Source: Papaver somniferum (lineage: Eukaryota; Streptophyta; Magnoliopsida; Ranunculales; Papaveraceae). Taken from it: DNA of 64,000 nucleotides. Both the position numbers and the translations under genes were made by a program. Shown here in pieces: positions 46,998 to 58,454 of this stretch. Every line of letters starts with the position of its first letter. Within the stretch, counting starts at the first letter, position 1. The DNA lies in NCBI RefSeq assembly GCF_003573695.1, contig NC_039364.1, forward strand, positions 232,865,656-232,929,655, given 5' to 3'. The notes beneath the pieces were generated by a model. The model was given only the letters and a program-made list of their open reading frames with translations. It was not told the origin of the DNA and did no database searches.

Positions 46998-49449
46998 TGG
47001 TAGGCCCCGCAGATATTATATTTAAATGCAAAATGTTCCCCGGCAGCGGCGCCAAAAACTTGGCAGGCCTCAAAGATAGGTATATTTAAATGCAAAATGT
47101 TCCCCGGCCAAAAACTTGGTGGGCCCGGAGGAGTGTATAAAATGAAGCGCAGAAAAACGCGGGCCTACAGTAATACCGCAAGTGCACGGTCGTCAGTTGT
47201 AGCTCGTGCAAGTACGGGTCGATCCACAGAGATCGGGAGTGTTTTGTAGTGTTCTAGCTATTTGGGCTCTAAATTGCTATTGTTGGGCTTTGAATACTCT
47301 TTGAGTAAATTGGGCCTAATGGGTTTGTTTTTAACAATGAAATGAACTGAGCTTGGGCTCAGTTGGTTTTGAAGTGCACTAGGCTTTGGCCTTAAACTTA
47401 AGCTTGGGCTGAACTGGGCCTCAGAGTTGAGTTCAGGCTTTTGGGAGCTAGGCCTCAGTTATGTACACAGTAGACTGGGCTTAACTTCACCCAATGATGA
47501 AATGGGCTTCAACTTTTGGTTCAAACCTGGGCTTCAGTTTAAACAAACAATGGACAGTGGGCTTAGAACTGAGAACTGATGATCCTAATGATGAGCTGGG
47601 CTTGTGCTGTGGGCCAAGCTCAGTTGCAGCAGCAGTAGAAAGAGGAAGGAAAGCAATGCAGCAGCAACACAAGGGTTGCAGCAGCAGTAGCAAGAAAAAG
47701 AAAGCAGCAGCAAGCCAAGGTAACAGTGGTGGCAGTGAAGCAAAGGCAATGCAGTAAATAAAACAAGACAATGAAGAAAACAAGCAGAGAACAATGCAAA
47801 ATGAACCAAGGCCTAAGCCAAGGGCAGGGATGATAGTGAAACTGAAATGGTGACAATGCAAGAGAGTTAAGCATACAAAAATGGAATGGCAAGATAATCA
47901 GCTTGCTCAACTGATGTGCTCCTAGCATTGACTGTCTTTTGACAGTACAATCAATCTTAAGCACAGTTGAGCACTGAATTCTTCCATTACTCAATCAATT
48001 CAGTGCTTCAAAGGCTTCTAGCCTAGCATTCCACTAAACTAACAATGAATTAAAAACAACAGTTGAGCTAGACATGGCACTAACATGACAAATTAAAACA
48101 GGAAATTCAAACATGCACATTAACAGGGGACAAACATTAACAATGAACAAAATTAACCTAAACAGGATACTAAAATTGAGGTAAAAAAAATTAAAATTTA
48201 AAACACAACAGGGAATTAAAATTTAACATTAACAGGGAATTAAAATTTAACATTAACAGGGAATTAAAATTGAAACCCTAAATTGAAATTTAATTGAAAT
48301 TTAAGAACTGAAATTAAACCTAAACTAACCCAATTTTGGGGGAATCTCGGCTAGCCCAAGAACACCCCTCACACGTTCTACACCATGAGCTATTTATACT
48401 TCAAAAGCCCCAATAATTTACAAACCCTAAAATTAAAATTAGGTATTTTCAATTCCGAAATTGCTCACCAAATCCGCTGAATTGGTGGTGACCCATGCCT
48501 CTTCTCTTCTCTCTCGATCCTTCTCTGCCCTCAATTTCAATCTATAGCCTCATCTATTTCATCAACTCTTCACGCCTAGGGTTCCAGCGAGAAAGAGGGG
48601 TGATGGGCTGATGTAATAGATGGCTAGAGAGTATGGGGATGATGATGATTGAGACAGAGGAGTTGGTGGTAGAGAAGGTGGAGTTGTTGATGGAGAAAGT
48701 GGTGGTGATGGAACTGGCAGGGTGATGGTGGTTGCAGAGGGTGAGGGAGAAAGAAGAAGAAAGAAGGAGGAGAAAACGATTTGGGTTAGGGATCGTTTGT
48801 TTTGGGGTATAGATATTAGGTACTAGTGTGTTGAGCGGGCGCATCAAATTTTGATGTTTTGTGACTCTGAGCTGCGGGATGCGAAGATGGTAGGTAGATC
48901 GGACGGTGATGCGGAGGCAAGCGAGGAGCGACCGTCGGATGAAGGGATACAACGAAACGAACGGTGCTAGATTAGGTTAGGTGTTGTAGTGTAAGGCGGA
49001 GATATCAAACTTTGATGAACAGCAAGGGAGCAACCGTTGGATTCAACTACCATCTAATCTGAAGGCTTGGAATTTCAGCGCTGTGGTGCTTGGCAGAGAC
49101 TTCAGATTTTGATGCTCTATGAAGGAGCGACCATCGGATGCTTCTGAGAACTGATCTGATGGCTGAGAACGGAGGCGTTTTTGTGTGTAGAAAATTAGGT
49201 TGTGCGCACCATTCTTCGTGGCTTCCTTGCGTGATTTCTCCCGGCTTTTCACTACTTTTCTGCTCTTTTTGCTCCGCAAGTCATCCGAACTTTATTTATT
49301 ACCTAAAAATGCAAAATTAAGTAAGAAAAATTTTATTCTTGAAAACAATGAAAATACAGAATATGGGATAAAATGTAGAATTAATGCACAAAAGATGAGT
49401 TAAATGCCATCAAAAAGGGATAAATATATACAATATTTGGCACTCATCA
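46998..49449 (-). repeat. Family A LTR, 5' end of the minus composite
   Basis: It is nearly identical to 35428-37866, including both extra primer sites; small differences include a GCAACA/GCA indel in the CAG tract and a 10-base duplication (AATTGAAATTT) near 48285. TATA at 48391-48398 (minus). The likely promoter of the composite. Confidence 0.92.
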
Positions 49450-50030
49450 ATAAAGTCGACCACTGGTACCCTTGTATATGCCAGTTGTGTTGACCTAGAG
49501 TTAGGATTATTAACCACTGGTTCCCTTGTATATGCCAGTGTGTTAATATTAGTCAGACCGGTATCTCAGTCATTTAGGTTAGGTTCATCTTGGCAGAGGC
49601 CTTCAGACAGATATGGGAAACACCGTTCGCTTTTCAACCATCTACATTTTTCTTTTTCCATCTTCTTAATCTTTTCATGTGATTATTCTGACTCCGAGTA
49701 TGATGTCCATCGTGAAACTATCTTAGTAGAGCTTTGTCACTTATATGAATTTTAGTATGCTTGAGTGCAAACTCGTGTACAACAATTGGAATTTCGCATC
49801 AGGGTTCTTCCTCTTAGAGTCAATAATTGTATGCCAACCAAGGAGGTTCTTTAGTGATTTCCAAGGTTTTGCATAGATATCTAGGGTATGAAGTAAAGGT
49901 TTTGCGGGTACACCTCTGATAAACCCCCCGGAGACAACACTCCGCCACTAGGGCCACCTAGGGGTTCAAATGGTTTTCCTTTCTATAATAAATTTGCTCG
50001 AGGACTAGCAAATAATAAGTTTGGGGGTGT
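49450..50030 (+). other. 3' internal region of family B, right part
   Basis: It resumes family B after the inserted composite. A segment with ACCACTGGT and CCCTTGTATATGCCAGT occurs twice (49460-49540). The polypurine tract AAGTTTGGGGGTG (50017-50029), after CTCGAGGACTAG, ends one base before the 3' LTR. Confidence 0.8.
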
Positions 50031-51589
50031 TGATAGACGCATTTATGTGTCTAATATGTCTCTATTGTATGTATTGTTATTGATCAATTTTGTATTTATT
50101 GTGTTCTTTTATGTCTTTGTAGGAATTTTAAGAGAAATAAGCCCTTGCGGCGAAATGGGCTCAAAAAGCAGTGTTTTACACCCCGGAGAAATGTATCGTA
50201 GGCACCCCAGAAATGCACCGGAAGCATCCCAGAAATGTCCCGGAGGAACCCATAAAAATTACTATTTCCACCCAATTTCTATTCGCACCCAAGCTCTGGT
50301 TAAGGGGCATGCATCTTCTCTTTAAATTCAAAAACAGCTTTTTGGCGGGAAAAATATATTCAAAACTGGCAGATTTGTGATCGAGAAAATGAAGGTGTTT
50401 TAGTGCGATTCAATCGCTGAAATTTGGTGGGAAGTTGTGATATGGGATAGGGAACACATTGTGGGCATCGGATTCGATCGGAATTGGATGGAAATCCTGG
50501 TTTGAGTCCCGAGCTCAAAACAGAGCAACGTGTCCTATAACACGAGTTTGATTGTGTGTTTGCCATGCATGGAGTGTTTTGGAGGAGTTCGATGACTTCG
50601 GAGGCGTGGGGAAGGTTAACTAGAGCGTGCAGGATCAAATTTTACGTGTGTAGAAGCCAAAAATGGAAATTATTGTTAAATATGGGCAGCGAGCAATGAC
50701 GGGATTAATGGGAGATTATACGGTGTTATGGTCGGATATTTTTGTTCTAAAACACTATAAATACAAGGCTAAAGAGTTTAGAAGAGTTGGAGAGTCTTTG
50801 GGAGAGCTTAGGAGCCGAGAAGAATCGAAAGAAAGTCACGCAGGAGAAAATCTTGCTCCTGGTGCAAGGAAAAACACGAAGAACATAATACCCTCAGGGA
50901 CAGTCGTTGATTAGTGTCGCTTAATTGCGACAATACTCAATTCCTTTCCCGACTTCGGAACAACAGCACCTCTGTTGTATTGTTCTTGTTGAACGCTCTA
51001 TATGTGTCGCAAACACTGTTGTACACCGTTTTTCTCCATTTTCTCTTGATTGTAAGCAACTTTTGAGTATCAATGAATCAATTTGAGAGGTTTTTCATCA
51101 TGAGTAACTAAACCCAATCCCAGGGGTGACAGAGGAAGCCATTCTTCCAAAAGTTATGTGGTAAAATTTATTTAAATTTATTTATGCAACTCTTTTATGA
51201 TTAATTGCACCGAATAAAAATGGAGTAAATGATTTTTATTAATCAATTGTGTTTTCTCTTGATGGAGTATGCTTAGTAAATTGCTTTTGATACTTCATGC
51301 TCGCGATTAACAGTGGATGTTTTCAAAATCTAATTTAGGCAATGATTAGAATCATAATTTCCTTTGATTGGAGTTATATTGTCTAGAATTGCATGATAAG
51401 AATTGTTATTGAATCACATAAATTTTGGTGAATGGTGGAATCCTGATCCCCGGTAAAAATTCTCTCCCATATTTTGTTAATATTGTGCATATAAAATTAT
51501 TTATCTTTTTTATTAAGTCTAAAAAATTATCCTTCACAAATCCGAGAGTTTGAACCTTGATTATTACAACATCATCAAAAATTTAATCA
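50031..51589 (+). repeat. Family B 3' LTR
   Basis: It starts TGATAGACGCATTTATGTGT and ends AAATTTAATCA, followed by the duplication ATTCC. TATA box TATAAATA at 50756-50763. Confidence 0.92.
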
Positions 51590-52699
51590 ATTCCCTTAGC
51601 TGATCTCACCCACAACTAAGATTTGTTACGACCCAAATTTGAAGACTTATAAACAAATTTGTCTCCCACAGATAAGTCTATTCTGATAGATAAATCTGTC
51701 TCCCACAGAAGTACCTTTGAAGTTTTATTCCGTCTTTGATAAATCAAGGTGAACAAGAACCAATTGATAATCCGGTCTTATATTCCCGAAGAACAGCCTA
51801 GAAATATCAATCACCTCACGATAACTTAATTATATAGTAGTAGAGGAAGTTATTGTGGAATCACAAAGAATGATACAAAGAGCTTTGTAATTACTTATTA
51901 TATCTTACCTATCAGAGATAAATCTCGAGTTAATCTTAGATAAGATAATACTCAATACGATACAACAAGTAAGATCAGAACACGCAACTACAAAGAAAAT
52001 TGTTGGTTCTAGCTTCACGAATCCCAAATGAAGTCTTCAAGTCATTAACCTATAATGGTTTTGGAAAAACCTAGGTTAAAGGAGAATCGACTCTAGTCAC
52101 ACCTAGTATCACACAGAAGTGTGGGGATTAGGTTTTCCAGTTGCTAGAGTTCTCCCTTATATAGTCTTCAAATCAGGGTTTGATATCTTAGAAACAAAGC
52201 AATCAATATTCACCGTTAGATGAAAACTTGATATAAGATTCAAGTTTAGTTTGCTTAAAACCAAAGCAATATATCTCCGCTGTTAGATGGTCTTAGCTTG
52301 TTACACATAAATGAAATATACCTTCACTTAGATATAGGTAACCGTACCTAGACGTGTATATTGAGTTGGCTCAACAATAGTTAACCGAAGTTAGCCGTAT
52401 GAACATTTTTGTCTTAACCACATTCATCTAACACTTATAGATAAAATATGATGATCAATCAATCCTGAAAGATAATCAAATGAATCTAATTGTGTTACTC
52501 ATATAGTTGTTCATTTGTTTATATCTCATCGAAGTATACAACAAACAATTGAAACAAAATCGAATTTGATTCATGATTGTACAAAGTACTTATACAAGAA
52601 TTAACTCTTAAATATTAAATCACGGTTTGCAAAGAGCATTCCTTAATTTATAAAATGTATTTTTTCATGAGTATGAAATCATACTTAACCGATTTTAAA

Positions 52700-52940
52700 A
52701 CTTTAACCACTTAGTTTGCAAACGGGTGCACAAACTTAAGTTCCGGACTTTGGTCTTGTCCAGCAGTTTGCAGACGGGTACGCATACTGCTGTCCCGGAC
52801 CTTAAATCAGGTAGAACCGTTTGCATACTGGTATGCAAACTTGGTTCCCGTACTTTAACAGTTAAAACCGTTCGTATACTGGTATGCAAACTTGTTTTCC
52901 GGACCTGAATCATACCACAACAGTTTTCATATTGGTATGG
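52700..52940. repeat. Palindromic minisatellite in the split Copia LTR
   Basis: About five imperfect units of roughly 55-60 bp each contain a palindrome followed by TTCCGGAC-like sequence. The best palindrome is TTTGCATAC-TG-GTATGCAAA at 52820-52839. It sits at the LTR position occupied by the GGTTCG array in the copy at 2478-2760. Confidence 0.75.
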
Positions 52941-53639
52941 ATATTGTGTTATATCCAGACAAAGGTTAATTGTTCTAAACTCCCATTTCAATCATTGAAA
53001 CATCCTTAGAAGATGACAATAGCTGTCTCACACAAACTATTAGATTATAAGTAATTTTCAAGTGATCAAATGATCAATACAAAACATTCTGAGTAGACAT
53101 CAAACGAGTGTCTCACGCAAATCATGTATGATGTTTCAAGGCAATTTTCACATGATCATCTTTTGACTTATTATTTAGTTTCCAACAAATAAATTGTTTT
53201 CAACTAAACTCGTCAAGAATAATGATGAACGTAGCTAAAGAAAAAAGCTTCCAAAACATATTTCGAGAAATAGATAACCTAGTTAAACTCAGCTCGAAGT
53301 ATCAAATGTGTATAATGTAAAAGTCTATATAGATATACGACTTAGTCTCATTATGGGATAGAATATAATATACTTCCGGGTGATAGATAAGTTTTAGTCT
53401 CCACATACCTTTTGTTGATGAAGTTCCTCCAAGTTATCCTCAGTAGATCTCTGGCTTCAATCGATGAATGTCGTGAAGTCTAAAGCTCAACTACACATTT
53501 TATCCTAATCCAAGAATATCTATAAGTAGACTAGAAATCAAGACTTATAGTTTTGATCACCTAAACTTGAAAAACAAGCTTGAGATACAACGCTTGCGAG
53601 TTCGACCGAGCAATTCTCTAACACTCCCGGGACAAATTT

Positions 53640-53995
53640 GGTTGATCCACACCTCTCTTTGCGCTTAATACACGCTTTATAATACCTGTGTGCACTGGTG
53701 CCTCAGGGGGCCTTCGTCGTATATGGCCATACCATCTCAGCGATGTTGAGCAAGCTTTTCCTTGATCGGTTCTACCCTATGTTTACCACGAAAATCCTCG
53801 TTTCTAATTCAATCTCGTCTCGTGTATCCACAGATCCACCGTAGCATACGCATCTGTGTTACGTGCATCTTACAGAGGTGTTGACTTTTGTTAGAACAAT
53901 ATTTCGCGCCATATAGCATCGTCGGTCTGATTGCTTTCATATACAACTTTCCTTTGAGATTTTACGGGACTTATCTGTCACAAAATATGCCAGTC
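53640..53995 (-). pseudogene. LINE reverse transcriptase tail remnant
   Basis: The minus strand reads AIRPTMLYGAKYCSNKSQH, then TQMRMLRWICGYTRRD, a stop, IRNEDFRG, EPIKEKLAQHR, a stop. This is the conserved end of a group of plant non-LTR reverse transcriptases (RPAMLYGAECW and RMLRWMCG motifs). It is broken by stops. The reading seems to run on toward the Copia LTR edge at 53623, so the LTR may have inserted in it. Confidence 0.75.
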
Positions 53996-54650
53996 AGCTT
54001 ACACTCGTAACAGAAAGAGATTAATTCGTGATACACATGGAAGAAAAGAAAGGATAAGTGAACGGATAGTAATCAGTCTTGCCAGCAACGCAGAAAGGAT
54101 TTTACCATGTTTGTTATATCTTCCGAGTTTTCTTGAGTCTTATCGATTCTTCTATTTTCAACATGTTTTCCACTTTTTATAGTAGACCGGTGTGCTTCTA
54201 CTACTAATACTACTACTATAAAGAGTAAATACAACCTGATCATAAATCACCTTGAAATCTCTCATAATTAGCTATCTCTCCACAAGATCAGTGAATCCTG
54301 GTAATAATAGTAGTTTATAGCAAAGTCGAAGAACTTGATATTTTCACATTTCGAAGAGACAACTTATCATCATATCACCACCGTGATCTGTCACTCTTTC
54401 CATGCTTCTCACCCTAAAACCTCATCTCCTCTCTTGTGACCGAAACGGCGCTCGAACAATCGTTTTTTAGTTTATGAAAGTTCCATATGATTTTGATCTC
54501 TCGAACTCACATGAATACTCTCACATCAACTTTATTTGTTTTACACCTAAAACAACTATTGAAGTAAAATTATCAAGAGTTACTAAGTCGATTAATAGCA
54601 CAATATATAATGACATGGAATTGAAAATATCAACGACCAAATATGCTATT
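53996..54650. other. No recognised feature
   Basis: AT-rich, short open frames only (the longest, at 54474-54659, has no known motif). Confidence 0.4.
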
Positions 54651-54654
54651 GTAA

Positions 54655-55960
54655 CCTAAGATCACTCTGCGATCCAAAATCTAACCCAATCTAAAATACA
54701 CCTCATGTCGTAAAATTTTTCAAGTGATCCGAAATCTTTTTATGGCCAAAATTAGTCCATTGTCCAAAAATCTGACGTGTAACCCAAATTTTGTATAGTG
54801 ACATACATATGTTTATGAGTTAGAGTTTTATCATGTGGCCCCAAATTCGTAGGTGACCTAAAACATAACTCGTTAGCAAATTATCACCTTACGACCCAAA
54901 AACTAAAAATTGTTGTATGACTAGAAAAATTACTCAATGATCCAAATTTTGTCCTGTAATTTAACATACGCATCATAAACTAAGATCTTGCACCTCTACT
55001 TAAATCTGCATGTAATTCGAAATCTGAATCCTAATCTGTTTCATGATCTTTGTGACCCAGAATCGACACGTTAAACCTAAGCCTACCATTCGGGACCAAA
55101 TATACTTCGGCACTTAAAATTTAATTTGTATAGTTACCCAAAGCTAAATTATGATAAAAAATGTTATGTAACCCAAAAATTCATTGATCGTGACCCATAA
55201 CTTGCAAGTTGATCTTCAAAATGTCATTATAACTCAAATCTACATAATAACCAAAAAAATTGTATTGTGACCCTAAATATGCCATATTTATATAATATTT
55301 TCTCCATGTTCCCATGACATGCACCTTAACCTAAAAATTGTTGATATGACCGAAACTTTACCATATGCCTGAATCTACCTAGTGACAGGGATTCTGCGTT
55401 AAACCCAAAATATATCATTGTAACGGAAATCTGTGTCGCAATTAGAAAATGTACCACTTTCAACTAAGATTTACCAACAACACCCAAAATCTGACAATTG
55501 ACTTAACATTTTTCATATGACCAAAAGATTGTCACGTGAAAGTTTTTCTTGTAACCCAAAATTTGTTAAATCACTCAAAATTGTTTATAATGATCCAAAT
55601 CTAAGGACCTTGTTTAATCACTCAAAATTTTTATAATGATATGAATCTAGAAGACGCGAAAGTTTGCGTTGTAATCCAAAATTTGATAAATCACTCAAAA
55701 TTGTTTATAATGATCCATCCAACGATCCTAACATATCCCTCATGCCGCTGATGTCGTTTTGCTGGGGAGACTTTTTTTAGAGACCCAAAATTCACCGCTT
55801 GATCTAAAATGTCCATTGTGCCTGAAAATCTGCCACACAATTTTAAAATTGTATAATAACGTAAATTCGTCACTATAGAAACAAAAGATTTTCTTGTAAC
55901 CCAGAAGTTCGCAATGTAACTCAAAATATATCATTCCGACCAAATATTTATATGTGGCCT
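54655..55960. repeat. Degenerate minisatellite with ACCCAAAATYTG core
   Basis: For about 1.3 kb a motif of the form GTRACCCAAAATYTG returns every 25-40 bases with variable spacing (for example GTGTAACCCAAATTTTG near 54778 and TGTAACCCAAAATTTG near 55550). Units differ widely, so the array is old or built from a loosely constrained unit. A better-kept local duplication is the pair of AAATTGTTTATAATGATCCA sites near 55577 and 55696. No coding sequence. Confidence 0.65.
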
Positions 55961-56329
55961 CAAGTTTTTCCCAAGGCTCCGTATCTTCATTTGACTCGGC
56001 AAACCCCCCTTTCAACCTTAAATGTAGATATGCAGTTACAACGACTCGAAATATAATCTTGTGATTAAATATATCCAGTAAACCAAGAAAATATAGAGGT
56101 ACCAAAACATGAAAAATTGTTGTACAAAACGAGTAATTAAGAAACTGAACAAAAAAAGAAAATTTAAGAGAGTAAATTGGCTCCTTGAAACTCACATTTG
56201 ACACAACAGGTTTTCATAGATGAAAACTTTTCTCTTCATGTCAAATATGTACATGGAATAATCATATCATCCTAGTAATATTGAGTTTCTATACTCTGGT
56301 GAATATAACACGATATAAAAGTTGATAAG

Positions 56330-56890
56330 TACTGAAGGATATTGTCCAATGTGTAATACCCAAGTCCAAGAAACGGAACAACACCATTTTAGGATTTGTC
56401 CTTTTGCAAGATCCATCTGATTTGGTTGTTACTTTGGACGCGGTTAACTCTCGAATTTGCACAGACTCGATTATCGCTTGGGTAGAACGATGGATCTCGG
56501 ATTCAAAGTACTCCCAATTTATTGAAAAATTTGCAACCATCATATGGTTCATGTGGAAACAAAGATGCTCGGTAATATTTGAAAAATTAATTGATCAGAT
56601 CCAACAGTCTTAATTGACCAAATTAGGAAGTTTATTCAGTCTACCTATAACAAGGACAAGTTACTAGCCCAACACTGCTAGAATGAAAAGACTATTAAAC
56701 CTTCATGGCTTTCTCTTAAATCAGATCAGATAGTTTTTCATTGATGCGTCTTTCAAGAAGGAGAATTTATCCATGGGATATGCCTTCATTCTTTACTTAG
56801 CAGATTAAGAAATGTTTATTTTAGTCCGATCGGATTGCACTTTTTCAGCGGTTTATGCAGAAGCAAAAACTTTGTTGAAGGCTTAAATAG
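56330..56890 (+). pseudogene. LINE zinc-binding and RNase H remnant
   Basis: The plus strand reads YCPMCNTQVQETEQHHFRIC with PFARSI next, the CxxC...HHxxxC pattern of the zf-RVT region after plant LINE reverse transcriptases. A frame open from 56404 then gives FATIIWFMWKQRCSVIFEK, the usual IWxxWKxRCxxIFE continuation. Further on, DASF and RSDC-like fragments suggest an RNase H domain. Frameshifts and stops break it. Confidence 0.7.
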
Positions 56891-56902
56891 TTAGAAGAAA
56901 AT

Positions 56903-57008
56903 TTATTTATTTATTCGACCGATAAAACATTTGGTGTTGGCGAATTTCGAACTCAAGACACTGGTATCATCACCGAGTGACTTTACCATTATAATATAGC
57001 GACACCGA
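56903..57008 (-). mobile_element. Short tRNA-derived SINE
   Basis: A 106-bp unit is flanked by a 12-bp direct repeat TTAGAAGAAAAT (56891-56902 and 57009-57020). On the minus strand it begins CGGTGTCGCTATATTATAAT, contains ATAATGGTAAAGTCA like a polymerase III A box, GAGTTCGAAATTC like a B box, and ends in AATAAATAAATAAAT. It is inserted in the decayed LINE region. Confidence 0.7.
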
Positions 57009-57020
57009 TTAGAAGAAAAT

Positions 57021-57463
57021 GTATTATCTATTGTTTCCATAGCAACAGACTGCAAACTACTTGCAGATACGGTCAACAACAAGAAAAATGCAGATACCTC
57101 TTGCGTAGCGGAAAATATGATTAAATAAACAATATCAATATTAAAAAAACGATTTCAATATTATTAAAAAAAACTTCCTCAAGCTCAAGCTAGATATATA
57201 AGTGATCGTAATATAATGTCGTATACCGTAGCGAAAGAAGCGAGAATCAAAAGTCTATGAAATATGTTAGCGCACCTGCAACAACAAGTTGGAAAATCTA
57301 ATACAATTTCAGATGTCTTTGATAAGCAAAAAAATCATTACTATGTGATATAGTTTGTATCGTGTTGGGGCAGTTTGTATATTTAACCTTTTCATCAAAA
57401 CACGATGCACATTTTTTTTTGTGACGTAAATCCGTTTTTCTGTTATTGCTTTCCATGCAGATA
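57021..57463. other. No recognised feature
   Basis: AT-rich sequence, with no gene or repeat seen. Confidence 0.4.
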
Positions 57464-57768
57464 CTCGCTCCATTTATAAGAATAGGCTTGGTTGGTTTGC
57501 ATAAAGATTAAAAAAACTAATCATTCTAGTCATTTTTTCATATTTTTTCTTACTTTATCTTTGATTCCATTGATTTGATATTAGAGAGAAAATGGAATGA
57601 GAAATGGTCCTCTCTTTATATTAAGAGAGAAAAGGAAAGAAAGAGAAATGATTCTTCCATGGTTAAGTCCGTAAACTAATAACATTTGATTTGTCAAATA
57701 AAAAAGCAAGCCTATTTTTTGACATACCCAGTTAAGAAAACAAACCCATTTTTTAGAAACAGAGGGAG
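57464..57768. mobile_element. Stowaway-type MITE, 305 bp
   Basis: The right end on the minus strand reads CTCCCTCTGTTTCTAAAAAA and the left end CTCGCTCCATTTATAAGAAT, the typical CTCCCTCCRTTYC terminus of Stowaway (Tc1/mariner) MITEs. TA dinucleotides flank both sides (57462-57463 and 57769-57770). Subterminal AATAGGC and GCCTATT also pair. Confidence 0.85.
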
Positions 57769-57770
57769 TA

Positions 57771-58454
57771 CACGTTTTCCGGGGGAATTAATTTCAAGAG
57801 ACAAGCAAGTAGTACTTTTCCTGCACAACCTTTCATGCTTTCACAAGAAACTATTTTCACTTCTCGAAGCTGCTAGCCATCCCCACTTTCATACACCACC
57901 ATTTTATACCCCTATGTGTCACTCTCATTCACCGTAGATTTAATCTTCACCTTATCCCATCTGGGAAAAACAGGGGGTCCTTTTTAAAAGTGAATCAATA
58001 AGTCGTTGATAGAGGGGTGTAAATTTTTTGGGTATAAATGTGGGGATTTCTAGCATTTTCGCTTCTACCTTGTCAATTTATTTGACGTGAATCCGGTTGG
58101 TTTTTGTTGCACATTTTCCACGTACATATATGTTTCCTGTCGCAATTAATTTCAACTAGTAGTACTTTCCTACACATCCTTTCACTATTTAACTCGTGAA
58201 CTCCCCAACTAGTTGGGGCTCGAACAAACTTTCTGACTAAGTACCTTGACATTATTTTAGCTTCAAGAATAAGTACTTCAAAAAACTAACTTTCTGACTT
58301 GATCATAATACTTCTAGCTTCTAAGTTGTCGGGTCCCTTAACCAGATCGTGATTCAATTGTTGTCAATTACTGAGTCAACATATTCAACTGAAACGGGTC
58401 CCACTTTACTATACCCACCACCCACCGACGTTGTTCCCATTATATTCTTCTCGA
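57771..58454. other. No recognised feature
   Basis: Intergenic sequence. CAATTAATTTCAA and ACTTTTCCTGCACA-like runs recur near 57785-57840 and 58140-58180, a small local duplication. No gene. Confidence 0.4.

Larger units (their letters stand above)
35428..49449 (-). mobile_element. Family A composite retrotransposon, three LTRs (minus strand)
   Basis: Reading on the minus strand: LTR (49449-46998), primer site, leader, broken ORF, 3' region, middle LTR (42844-40016), primer site, leader without an ORF, 3' region, LTR (37866-35428). A single duplication ATAAA flanks the whole (35423-35427 and 49450-49454). The two outer LTRs differ at only about 15-20 positions by eye, whereas the middle LTR is clearly of another subtype. 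It is inserted in family B. No pol genes. Confidence 0.92.
30719..51589 (+). mobile_element. Family B non-autonomous LTR retrotransposon, interrupted
   Basis: It has matching LTRs at 30719-32282 and 50031-51589, a duplication ATTCC at 30714-30718 and 51590-51594, a primer-site-like sequence after the 5' LTR, one ORF (33412-34689) and a polypurine tract before the 3' LTR. The internal region is split by the minus-strand family A composite (35428-49449); removing it leaves an element of about 6.8 kb. No pol genes were seen. The ORF and tract layout mirror those of family A. Confidence 0.92.
30152..53623 (-). mobile_element. Copia-type LTR split by family B
   Basis: The two halves are 30152-30718 and 51590-53623. 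The left edge TGAAAAAGCGGGGGTCTAAC matches the LTR edge at 63727, which is followed by an initiator-Met-tRNA primer site. The right edge TCTCTAACA matches 3234. Joined, the LTR would be about 2.6 kb. No primer site, polypurine tract or coding region adjoins it, so it behaves as a solo LTR, but the flanks (CACAC and CTCCC) do not form a duplication. The family B element sits within it with its own duplication. A long LTR with this primer site suggests the Maximus/SIRE group, which is an inference. Confidence 0.72.

Noticed and set aside
56289..56552. Minus-strand 87-codon open frame
   Set aside because: Antisense to the LINE zinc-binding remnant read on the plus strand.
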